Made by a program: the position numbers and the translations under genes
Notes under the pieces: model-generated
Database searches by the model: none
The model's input: the letters and a program-made list of their open reading frames with translations, nothing else
Told to the model about the DNA's origin: nothing
NCBI GenBank assembly: GCA_947311845.1
Contig: CAMZMU010000069.1
Span: 14,464,891 to 14,528,890, forward strand
DNA length: 64,000 nt
Reading direction: 5' to 3'
DNA from: Poa pratensis
Taxonomy: Eukaryota; Streptophyta; Magnoliopsida; Poales; Poaceae
In this document: positions 45,173 through 55,182 of the stretch, in pieces
How positions within the stretch are numbered: the first letter of the stretch is position 1
Layout: every line of letters starts with the position of its first letter

Positions 45173-46935
45173 GTAAGAGTGTATCCATTTTTGACTTCAA
45201 CCTTTTCTAGCCTACATATATCTGGTTTATGTGTCTGAGATCAGAGCGATTGGCCTTTGGGCACATCAGAAGATAAAATTTAATTATTTAGCCAGTTTTT
45301 TGTCAACTTAATGGACTGACGGGCATAGCCACAATCATTGTATAATCTGATGTATTTAAACCATTTTCTTCGAATGTTTTCACTATATGACTATAAAAGG
45401 GCATTTCCATATATATCTATATCCAAATTATTATTTAATCCATTCATAAAACAACTTTCGATAGGGTTGCCTTTCCTTGATTTATGATGCAGTTTCTTTG
45501 GTCTTTTACTATTGGCCAATCGACGTCTCAAATGCTTATTTATGTGTACAGGTATGACGCGTAGTACATAGACGGTGTGATGTTGCTCAAGAGATGAATT
45601 TAATATACAGAAGACAAGGAATTCGTGACCTATTTTTCTTAAGTGATGTTGATGCATAGGGGCACGCAACAAGCTACGCTTTAGACTGATTTGTCATGTG
45701 TGGACTTCAGTTGGTAACTTGGTATCCATCAAAAGATAAGAGCATGTAACTTCTCTTTAGTTCTGAACTTTGTTGGGTTGTTGCTCTGAAATCCATTGGG
45801 TAGCTAACTGATAGGGTATTGAAATGATTCGTACCTACAACATCTTACCAGTGCAATGATAGGGTATTGCTTGGCAGGAAATCAGCTTAATGATTCATAT
45901 CAGCAGATCTGTTTTCCTCTCTTCTCAACCTCAAATTAAGTGAACTGAAGTAATTGAAGATTAGAGTAAGAAGCCTTAGTAGGAGGAAGGAAACTTGTTT
46001 ATATAGAGACTGTTACAGTGTTATATTTTTGCCTAGCCTGTTTTTTCAAATGTATTGCATTAGCGTGCAATGCTCCTAAATATGCGACCTCTAGCCACAA
46101 CAACTTATGGTTAGTTCTTAAATATCTAGGTTGTCTGATTATATTTAATAAATATCGAAAAAATTCTCTGTTCATGTATTTTTCAAGGCTGATACAAGCG
46201 TATTGCACCACACGATGTACTAATTGTGTATAGCAGTTTTAGTGATTCAGGTGTATTTGTTTTATAGAGTCCTTATACTATTCGAAGTCATTATCTTAAA
46301 TCCTACGAAGTAGCTCATATTAACTATGAAACAGTTTTCTCAACAAAAAAACTATGAAACTGTTTGGTTTAGAAGTTTATTCGTATGTGCCATATCGTGA
46401 TTCTTTGCTTAATGACTACAACGTTCGTCTCGCACTATGGCACCTTACTTTCGGTATAGGTTTATTTTATCTGAGTGAGCAAATGTTGCAGATTTCTTTG
46501 TTTTGATTAAACTCAGCATCTCATCTTTACATCGTGCCAACGACACTGAATTCTTTTTTTTTTGTATGATACATGATTCTAGGTAAGTTGATGGCATAGT
46601 AGGCGCACCTTGTGATGTCATTAGGAGGATAGTGATTGGTTATTGATTCTTGATGGCATGTTGGGTCTGAATGTTTGGGGTGTAATTATATCTAGCATAA
46701 TTTAGATGTCGCCTTCTTGTGTTTGTATCTTGACATGAACTGTACTTGGTCGTACGGTCCTAATTGGAGATATAAACGGAAAACTTTATTTGAAATTTAC
46801 CAAATATTTATTTCAACATACTTGTGAGGTTAACTTTCTGTTCTATGTCGTGAAGTGTTTTGTGTTGACAGGTCTCATTCATAGATATGTTTCTGATTTT
46901 TTTTCCATTACAATCAAATTTGCATTCTCTCTCAA
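45173..46935. other. No recognisable gene
   Basis: AT-rich, with a short poly(T) tract at 46553. Possible intronic or filler DNA of a Helitron whose 3' end follows. Confidence 0.4.
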
Positions 46936-46981
46936 TTATAAGGGAACCACGGGCGCAGCAACGCGCGCCTTTTTCTTCTAG
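46936..46981 (+). mobile_element. Helitron 3' terminus
   Basis: Hairpin GGGCGC, loop AGCAAC, GCGCGCC, then T-rich spacer and CTAG (46978-46981) followed by T. The matching 5' end was not found; the element may run left over the exons at 44590-45172. Confidence 0.75.
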
Positions 46982-47572
46982 TACAACTTTGTACGTGCCC
47001 TGGACCTGCTCATCGCTGCCCACCTCTTGAGCTGAGCGTCCACTCAGCTGGTGGTCGACTGTTCTCCCTTTGCACCGACGCTCCCAACGTCGAAGCTACC
47101 AAATCCGGCGACCTAGCCACCACGGGCAAACGCCCCTCCTCGTCTCCCAGCAATGCAGTTCCTTCCCTCGCCGACAAGCATCCAATCTGGATGAACCCTA
47201 GGGCAGGGTTGGAGAGGGAAAGGGGAATGGGACACTGCAACCCGATAACCAGGTCGCTTCGCTGTTTCTGAATCAGGTATCTGGTGTGCATCGGACAGTC
47301 CAGTGACAAATCGAGCGCGCGATTTTTAGCTTTTGGGAACAGCAAAACATTAGTACAAACTTGTAGCAGAGTGGATACATCCAGTTTGCACTTGATACTG
47401 TAGCAAGATATGACAATTAACACCACAATGCATGATTATATCATACTAATAACGGGCAGAAGTTAGGATAGATGCATCAGAGGCAAAGACAACTGTTATT
47501 TTGTAATGACAGAACACGGGCTTGAATAACATCAATACAAAGGGTTACAATCCAGAAGAGAATAAAACAAAA
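46982..47572. other. No recognisable gene
   Basis: A minus-strand ORF (47426-47010) has no known motif and its GC-rich part alone is open in several frames. Confidence 0.35.
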
Positions 47573-48210
47573 CTAGAGTACTTGTTCTTGACTAACCAGC
47601 TTTGCATCTTCGTTGGTGAGGAACTCGGTGTACTTGTTCGTGCGGTATTGCCGGAGGACATATGCATTCTCTTCTATACCTTCCATAAGCAAATCTGCGA
47701 CACCGAAATCGAAATCGAAATCGGGGGCGGTGTCTACCGGGACCGGCTGCAGGGGCTCACCCAGCATGTAGTCGACGATCTCGACACGAATGATGAGATC
47801 TGCAACCCCCTTGGTCACCAGCTTCTTCCTCCTCCTCTTCCCCTCACCAGCCAGCTGGGCGATGCTGCTCTCCTCCTTGGATCCGGAATCCACAACTATC
47901 TTATTCACCTCGTCGGGCTTCGGCTTGTCGCGGCAGCTCCCCTCCCTCGCCGGCCAGTACAGGCTCGATCCGGCGTCGAGCACCATCTGCTTGACCTCGT
48001 CCGGCTTGGGCTTGTTAATCCTCTTCGGCCCTCCTGTCGATGCCGCCGCCGCCGCACGGTGTTGTAGGAGCGCTTGGTGAAGCCGACGGATCTACGCTCC
48101 TCCAACTTCTTCAGCACCGGAACGCACGCCGACCCCTTGATCGCACCCCTCTCCATCTGGGCGTGCGTCACCCTAACCTCTCCCTCCGGAAACCCTAACA
48201 AAAAGCCCAA
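47573..48210 (-). pseudogene. Unknown plant gene, frameshifted
   Basis: Minus strand. Start at 48210 (MGFLLGFPEGEVRVTHAQ) or, more likely, 48156 (MERGAIKGSACVPVLKKLEE). It reads RRSVGFTKRSYNTVRRR and then shifts frame in a GCC-repeat near 48045. The second frame has a duplicated motif (INKPKPDEVKQMVLDAGSS and DKPKPDEVNKIVVDSGS), a basic EGKRRRKKLVTKG stretch, and an acidic C-terminus to 47573 (TAPDFDFDFGVADLLMEG). The non-random composition on both sides of the frameshift suggests a genuine host-derived gene. I cannot name the family. It lies between two Helitron 3' ends, so it may be cargo. Confidence 0.5.
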
Positions 48211-48890
48211 CTCATATACCAGGTCCGGTTTTTTTTTGGTCTAGCACATCGTCTCGCTGCGGAGTCCTTTTCAACATCTAACCTCCTGGTTTTCATATGC
48301 GTCGGTTTGGTTCTTTTCAAAATAAAAAACTAAAGTCGGCACCACACGGGCACGAGATGCTCTCCTCCAACAGCACGGCGTACTTCAGCATGCCCACGGA
48401 GATCTCCTTTAGCAAAACGCCTCCGTTTTAATCTCCTGCACCAGAACGGCCTTCTATAGCAAAGGCACAACACTATCCAGCATTACCACCATGTGCTGAC
48501 CAAGTCACCAACTGTCGTCAGCACTGCTGCCAATCTACCATAGGAGAGAGAGTCTACGATACAAACTGTGGTCTTGTAACCCCGCCCATCTACGCTGCTC
48601 ATCGGCCACCGGTCAATCGCATGCACAAGCTCTCCTCTCTCACCAGAGTAAGCAACCATCGAAAGGGGACAGCCTGCTCACGCACACCCAGTTTCTATGG
48701 GCACCATTCATTTGTCAATTGTCCATCGGAGCTACGCCATGCAAAGAGAGAAGAAGATGGCGTCTATCCCCGTACCTTCCCGCTACCAAAGACACCGGAG
48801 ACGCCGGTCGTATGTCCAAGGTAGCTAAACATGCCCGAAGATGCTCTAAGATACGCGTTGCATGAACCGATCCCGCTTACCAACTAAAAG
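48211..48890. other. No recognisable gene
   Basis: Mixed-composition DNA with only one short ORF (48621-48824). AGATGCTCTAAG near 48840 resembles a Harbinger end but has no partner. Confidence 0.35.
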
Positions 48891-48900
48891 AAAACGCCAC

Positions 48901-49513
48901 TCTTCTACATGTCCTTTCATGTCAGTGGTTTGGGGCACTTGGGCCCCTCCGAAGTGTTCCTTCTTCGCCTGGCTTGCTGTTCAGAATCGCCTATGGACCT
49001 CTGACCGCCTCGCCATCAGAGGCTGGCCCATCAGCCGTCGTGCCAACTTTGCAGATGCCAGCCTGAGACGGGAAGGCACATTTTTTTCGAGTGCCGCTAC
49101 TCCAAGAGGATCTGGTCTGAAGCTTCGGCGTGGCTTCACTGCCCCTCCATAATCTAAAGCCTCCAATCTACCAAGCCCACTATGCTTGACTACGGAAAGG
49201 AGCTTGCCTCCCTACCCTCCCATCTCGCAAAGGAATGCAGTCGGCCATCATCCTCATCACTTGGGAGCTTTGGAAGGAACGAAATGCGAGGGTCTTCAAC
49301 AACAAGTTCAATATGCCCTCGGCACTCTTTCAGCACATCAAGAGCGAAAGCAAGAACTGGATCCTGGCGGGCGCGAAAAAGTTAGCAGAAATCACCGGGG
49401 TTAAGCGATATGTAATCTTTGGGTCTCGGCCCTATTTTTTTAGGACTTGGCTTTGTGCTTGTCTTTGCTCCTTCTATATCAATATAAAAGGCAAAGCTTT
49501 TGCCTTGTTTCTA
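48901..49513 (+). mobile_element. 5'-truncated LINE (zf-RVT part) with poly(A) and TSD
   Basis: Plus strand. It reads VWGTWAPPKCSFFAWLAVQN, RLWTSDRLAIRGWP and, after frame changes, LITWELWKERNARVFNNKFN, the typical C-terminal zf-RVT region. It ends with a GGCAAAGCTTTTGCC hairpin and an A run. AAAACGCCAC at 48891-48900 is repeated after the tail at about 49517-49526. Non-functional. Confidence 0.85.
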
Positions 49514-49581
49514 AAAAAAAACGCCACATGATTTAACCTGTCCGAACACACCAAACGAAACACCTAAACTCGGACAGCACC

Positions 49582-49615
49582 AGCGGGCGCGGCAAAGCGC
49601 GCCCAAACCTTCTAG
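49582..49615 (+). mobile_element. Helitron 3' terminus
   Basis: GGGCGCG, loop GCAAAG, CGCGCCC, spacer and CTAG (49612-49615) followed by T. No 5' end was identified upstream. The gene at 47573-48210 would lie inside if the element extends that far. Confidence 0.75.
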
Positions 49616-49895
49616 TATATCCTATAAGCATGCAAAATACTTTGTGTTTAAAACTACACAAAATAATATGTACAGATGTGAGTATATATAGTGAACCATG
49701 TATAGTTATAAATATCCAACTTTTATAATTTTTGTGTAGCTCATAGCCTCATAATACAAAAACATTCGCAACGTGGTTTTGCACATTTATAGTATCATTG
49801 ACGACATGTGGAATTATTTTTCAGTTTTTTCTTTTAAATTTTAAAATTTTATAAAATAGTGGGTTCACTCGACCCGGGAGGAAAAATGACTTTCC
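49616..49895. mobile_element. AT-rich MITE, right part
   Basis: The right end, read inversely, is GGAAAGTCATTTTTCCTCCC, and the core resembles 25523-25895. The left end is missing, apparently replaced at the Helitron junction. Confidence 0.4.
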
Positions 49896-49994
49896 GTTTT
49901 TATTTGCATTACTTTAATCCAAAAAAATATTCAGTATGTAAGGCACGAGTGTATTCAAACACTTGGTTTATTCAACTATTTAACTAATGATATA

Positions 49995-52177
49995 TCTTCT
50001 ATATCTAAATAGGAGCACCCTACTAGGGGTATTTCTCTCAACATGCAAGGTGTCCATCTCATCAACCACTTGTGACCAATTTTAACCTGCCACCTAAGCA
50101 ATCTGCCACCTAATGACCACCTCATCAAATCTGCAACCTAGCAGACTACCCTTCCGTTCCGTGCGTTCAATAACTTTATTGCGTTCTAAAACCATTTGCA
50201 ATCGCACGATGTAGGCCCGTCTATTCCCCTTCCCAGTTTCCTATCAACAGAAACTGTCCCGACGGCCCACCAGCTACTTCTCTCCCAGTGTAAATTTGGC
50301 CCCTTCATCTCCCTACGGTAGAAATGAATCGACCAACTCTCTTTCTCCCGATCCGTCTCTTCCGCTCCAGTCCTCTCCTCTCCCTCTCCTCAATCCACTA
50401 TAAATAAAGCTCTCGATCGTGTCTTCATACAAATCTGATATGATACCTATTTTCTCCTCATCTGATTTCTTTGTTGCTCTGCAGTCCCGATACCATTGAA
50501 GATGGATGCTGCCACCATCAATTCCTAGGCCGGTCGAATATCAATTTTCTCGGGCGCCATTGAAGATGGATGTTGTCGTTGGCTTCATCGTCTCGCCCAT
50601 TGTGCTGGATTCTTCATGGATTTATGTATCTCGTGAGTGCTCTGCAACAATCGATGCCTACGCATCCGGTATTCTGGTAAGCTGATATGAGTTGTTTATC
50701 TTGAGGTCCCATCAATGTGTTCCAACCTTTCAGACCCGGTTCCAGGTCCATTATGTTTGTTCTTTAGTGTAGATACAATCTTGAGCCTACAGCGTGGATA
50801 GTGTTGTGATTATTCGATTTTCAGTCCACTGTAGTTGGGTTTCGATTTGTATCTCCATTGCTTAATCCATGTCAACGACTAATTCCTGGGCAAAGCAGAC
50901 ACCCAGGCCAAGTGTAAGATCAAATCTTTGCTGCTACCGCACCCACGCTTTCTCATTCAGTCATGGTAGAAGGTTGAGATAGTAGGTAGTTCAGTGTATT
51001 CTTTTTTATTTTTCTACCAGCTTAGAATACATGGTTTATTTGAAGCTTTCAAAGCGGACACAATCACTCGCCATCATAAGTATCCGCACGAGCATGAGAA
51101 GCCGCTAGAGCTACCAATCATTCACGTTCTTACATGATAGTATATATCTATTCCTTTATAAAAAAAAACAAATGATAGTATATATCTATTCCTCCGAAGG
51201 TATCAGTTTCCCTGCTTCCATCCATGCATGCTCATTCTACCGTATGCAAGTATGCTTGGTGCAGCTATTCTGTTTTCTCACAAATTTAATCTAGGTTACT
51301 TACGATATCAATAACTAATTTAGTATAAGAACGATTATACATCTCTTTTTTGTTTTCTTCACATTCTGTCCATTCAAATGTAAGAATTGCCAAAGGATTT
51401 CAGTTCTTTTATCTTGGAAAAAATTGCCAATTCAATGAGTATTTGATTTGAATATGTAGGAAAAGAGGAACATAAATTGGTGCTTTCTGCTTGAATGTAG
51501 ACAGCTAATTCCAGTACTAGGGTGATATTCAACAAGTCAGCAGACATGGACCGAAAGAAGAGACCGGATGAGGTCAACCTTTGTCCAAAAATATTTGATA
51601 TATTTTTTCAGTAGGCATGGACCGAACAAATCAGCAGCTAATTTCTTGAGGTTTTATCCAATAGTATCTTACAAGACTATAGTAACATGCGTGCTCATTT
51701 GGTTTCTCTTATGTCTCTGATCCAAATCGTTCTATACTTATGGTGAAATGTAGTTTATGCTGTCCCCACAATTTCTTCTCTTCTCTTTCTTGAATTTATT
51801 CTACAGGGTCCTCAATTGGACATAAAAGCATAGCATTTGTTACAACATTTATTTGACCTTCATTGTACTCCCTCCGTCCTATTTCGCAGGGCATAATCCC
51901 AAAAACTATTTGTCCCATAATCATCAACCTCCTAGGCATAATTGTTTTAATTCCATCTCAATTAGTGGTTGCTTCCCTCTCCCACCAATGCATGCAGGAT
52001 TTTAGTCCCAATCAAATATCATCTTGGGACAAGATATTCCAAAATTATGCCTTGGGTACTAGGACGGAGGGAGTAATGCTTTTGTGAGATACCATCTTCC
52101 TCCAATTAAAAAATATTAAGGAGAAATGTCTATTTTTATGAAAGTTTTTCCGTAGCAACGCGCTGAGAACCATCTAG
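49995..52177 (+). mobile_element. Helitron with both ends, MITE inside
   Basis: 5' end TCTTCTATATCTAAATAGG after A (49994). 3' end has a short weak hairpin around CGTAGCAACGCG, then CTAG at 52174-52177, followed by T. 2183 bp, no Rep/helicase. A possible captured exon lies near 50480-50677: a CTCTGCAG acceptor, then MDVVVGFIVSPIVLDSSWIY ending before GTAAGC. A Stowaway MITE is inserted at 51868-52073. Confidence 0.75.
51868..52073. mobile_element. Stowaway MITE
   Basis: CTCCCTCCGTCCTA and the inverse TAGGACGGAGGGAG, flanked by TA dinucleotides (51866-51867 and 52074-52075). 206 bp, complete, no coding. Confidence 0.9.
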
Positions 52178-52565
52178 TAACAACAATGACAATGCCAATT
52201 TGAGATCACCTTTTTACGTTTTTGTTTTTGCATAATAAAATGTGTATGGTCTTATATTAGATCAAGATTTGAAACATAAACACACTTGTTTTTTACATTG
52301 TTAGTCAAATTTAAATTTGGAATTAAATATGTAAGGAGACAAGTAAAAATGAGTGATTCCATAAAAAAAACATTGAATGATTCCATAACAAAAAAAAACA
52401 AAGTGACATTGAATTTTTACATTAAAAACGTACAAAAGATTATCAATATGAGGACCAAAAAAAGATCATCAACAATCATGCCAAATAGGTTCCATCTCCG
52501 AAACTAACGATCCAAGAATCTGGTCACTTCTCGGTGGCACGACCGCACCACGACCACTCCACGGG
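52178..52565. other. No recognisable gene
   Basis: AT-rich flank of copy H with no supported ORF. Confidence 0.4.
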
Positions 52566-52623
52566 ATGGCACCTCTTGTCCTCACACAATTGAAGTCTAG
52601 AACCTGCTGCAAACTCGTCGTTT

Positions 52624-54249
52624 TTACGCTGTCTTACCCTGCTTCAGTTGCTCCCAAAGAGCGACAACCTCCGCATCCTTCTTCTCCAGCTCCGCCCTTG
52701 CCGCGGCCCGCTCGGCCAACTTCTTCTCCAGCTTCCGCGCGCAGTTCACGGTCTGCGTTCATTCTGCCAAAAGAAAATACAATTTCAAGGCACACAGAAA
52801 ATGCAGCTTCGAATGGTTTAACAATTAACAATTGCGTTTTGTCAGTGTGCGCACGTAAACATGTAGCATACCTGGATCATTTCGTCATTGTCGATGTCCG
52901 GCGCGTCCGGCATGGGGAAGTGCCGTGGCTTGGGGTCAAAGCCTGGCGGGGAGCCTATCGAGTTCAGCTCAGAATGGCCGGGCCCGTCTCCGTCATTTGA
53001 GTTGGCCTCCTCCCGGTTCTTCTTCTTCCCGGACACTGCTGACGTGTGGCCGCCCAGCTCTGTTTTCACCTTCTCCACCTGAGACGCCGAAGACGCCATA
53101 GCCTTCTTCCCGGATTGATCCATCCCTATCGCACAACAAGGAAGTTAATTATTTGCTCACTGCACAACGAAAATAGTGACAGCGAGTGTGGTTGTGAGCG
53201 TATTTACCTTTATCACCCGTAGAAGTAGAACGAACCGAAGCAAACTGTCTGGGATCATCTTTTGAGTTGGCCTCCTCCCGGCTCCTTTTCTTCCCGGCTC
53301 TGTTTTCACCTTCTCCGTCTGAGACGCTGACACGGCCGCCTTCTTAGCGGATTGATCCGTCCCTAGCACAGAATACGAAAGTAAATCATTTGCTCAACCG
53401 ACAGCGAAATTAGTGAAAGACAGGTGTCCTGAGGCCGGCGTGAGCGTTTACCTTTGGCACCAGTAGAAGTAGCACGAACCGAAGCCGATGTCAGTGGTGA
53501 TTCACCGGTGAGGTTGGAGGAGAAGGCTGCGGCAAGATTTTTCTGACAGAGATAAGTCCGGAGATCAACGGCGGTGCCATGCACACCCAGCAACTTTGTT
53601 ACCGATTCATCTTCCTCGCTAGTGAGCATCCGAATGGCGAAGGCGGAGCACTTGGACGGCGGCTCACCCCAACGCACGGGGCACGGCCATGGCTTTGGTG
53701 ACGTGAGAAAGAAAAACATGTCCTTCCACCGCTTGTTACACTTGGGGAGCCTTGTGAAGAGCTAGCACCCTGGCCGCGGTGTCCTTGACATTCTTGGCAC
53801 GGAAAAAGTACCAACCCCTGGGCTTGAAAGTGACCAGGTAGAAGAAGTGCAGGAACACGACCAGGGAAGGTGGCACGCCGGCGTTGTGGCATAGCACGAG
53901 GAAGCCCAGCAGGACGCGCCACCCGTTGGGCGAGAGCTGGCTAGGCGCGAGGTCGAAGTGGTTGAGCACTTCGCAGAAGAACTCATGCAGCGGGATACGC
54001 ACCCCGGCCTCCAGCGCGTGGGCGTACACGCACAGGGCGCCCTCTGGAGGCGTCGAGCAGGCACGCAGGTCGCCGGCTGGGAGGGCGGTGTACGCCTCCG
54101 GGACGCCGTGCTTCCTGCATAGACGGTCGACCGCGGGCTGCCGGCAGAGCGACGACTCGTAGCGCTCGCCGGTCGACGGGACCCGAGAGCGTCGGTGCGG
54201 CTGCGCCGACCGAGTCCTCCACAAACCACCGATTGCCCGTCATCGTCGC
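52624..54249 (-). pseudogene. Transposase_28 domain gene, copy H, with internal duplication
   Basis: Exon 1 (to 53452) has the domain: AGDLRACSTPPEGALCVYAH, GVRIPLHEFFCEVLNHFDLA, LSPNGWRVLLGFLVLCHNAG. Frameshifts lie near 54190 and near 53765 (before LFTRLPKCNKRW). After intron 1 a short exon 2 (53362-53209) begins correctly (DQSAKKAAVSASQTEKVKTE), but ends as the end of exon 1 (SVRSTSTG, out of frame). It is followed by a second intron 1 and a second exon 2 (53125-52871, DQSGKKAMASSASQVEKVKT). So about 240 bp spanning exon 1 end, intron 1 and exon 2 start are tandemly duplicated. Exon 3 starts at 52752 and stops early at 52624 (KLEKKLAERAAARAELEKK). Non-functional. Confidence 0.85.
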
Positions 54250-55182
54250 CGCAAGGACACTCTCCATCCTAGCTCCGACTCCACAACAACACAATGAAGC
54301 ACGAGATAACCCATCGTGCATGGCAGAAAACCGACTAGGAAGCCCGAGCCACGACCCACACTCAGCTCGACGCATCATCGTTGCCAAACTGCCCTTGGAG
54401 CCCCAGAAGGAGCCGTCTTACCAACCACGCGCGCGGCCAAGCCGCCAACCACTCTCAAGCTGCAGTCGACTCCGAGATGATGCCCCCAAGGAGGAGCAAG
54501 ACGCAACAGCGCCTTCATCGTCCTATCCGAGGATCTGAGGCTTCCCTCCGGATCCAAGACCACGGAACGAGGAGAGGAGCCCTCAGCGACGCTTCCAAGA
54601 AAATTAGCGGCACCCGCGAGTGCCCTGACGATTTTCTCTCCAACGACATATCGCCATACCCCACATTGGAAAACACACAGAAACAAAACTCACTCCTACT
54701 ATAGATAGGGGAAGGCTGACGCCCTCTCCCCTTCCCGTTCGGCTGGCGAGGCCACTGAAGGAGAGGGGGAGAGGAGCCAGGAGGAGACAGCCGATACCGA
54801 AAGCAAGAGGCACAGAGAGGGGAGGAGGAGAGAGAAAGAGCTTGCAAAAATGTAATTCTTGATTCAGTCCCCGCCCTGCGCGGTTGAGCTGATCACAGCT
54901 AACCCAAAAGGGGTTCTAGATCCATATTTTGACCCCAAATACCCAAATATGGGTAATCCAACCCAATGACCCATATTGTTCAAAATTGTCCGGGAACGAC
55001 CCAACAGCCATGGGTGAAAGTTCACCGCGTGAGGTCGCCACCTCTGTTGCTGTCAAATCTGCCTCCTGTCATGGGCGAGCTGCGACGAGCCGCCCCGAGG
55101 CCCTTGCCGCTCCCGCGACCCTCCTCCCGAGGCCTCCAGTCGACCGTCCTCTTCGTCACCACCCTCTCCACTTGGCACCCCC
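54250..55182. other. No recognisable gene; GC-rich upstream region of copy H
   Basis: Minus-strand ORFs (54387-53983, 54686-54375, 54847-54515) are Arg/Ser/Leu-rich without motifs. A CTATCTATAG word on the minus strand near 54702 could be a TATA-like site. 54929-55182 is the left flank of the CACTA element; reading resumes at 57161. Confidence 0.35.
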
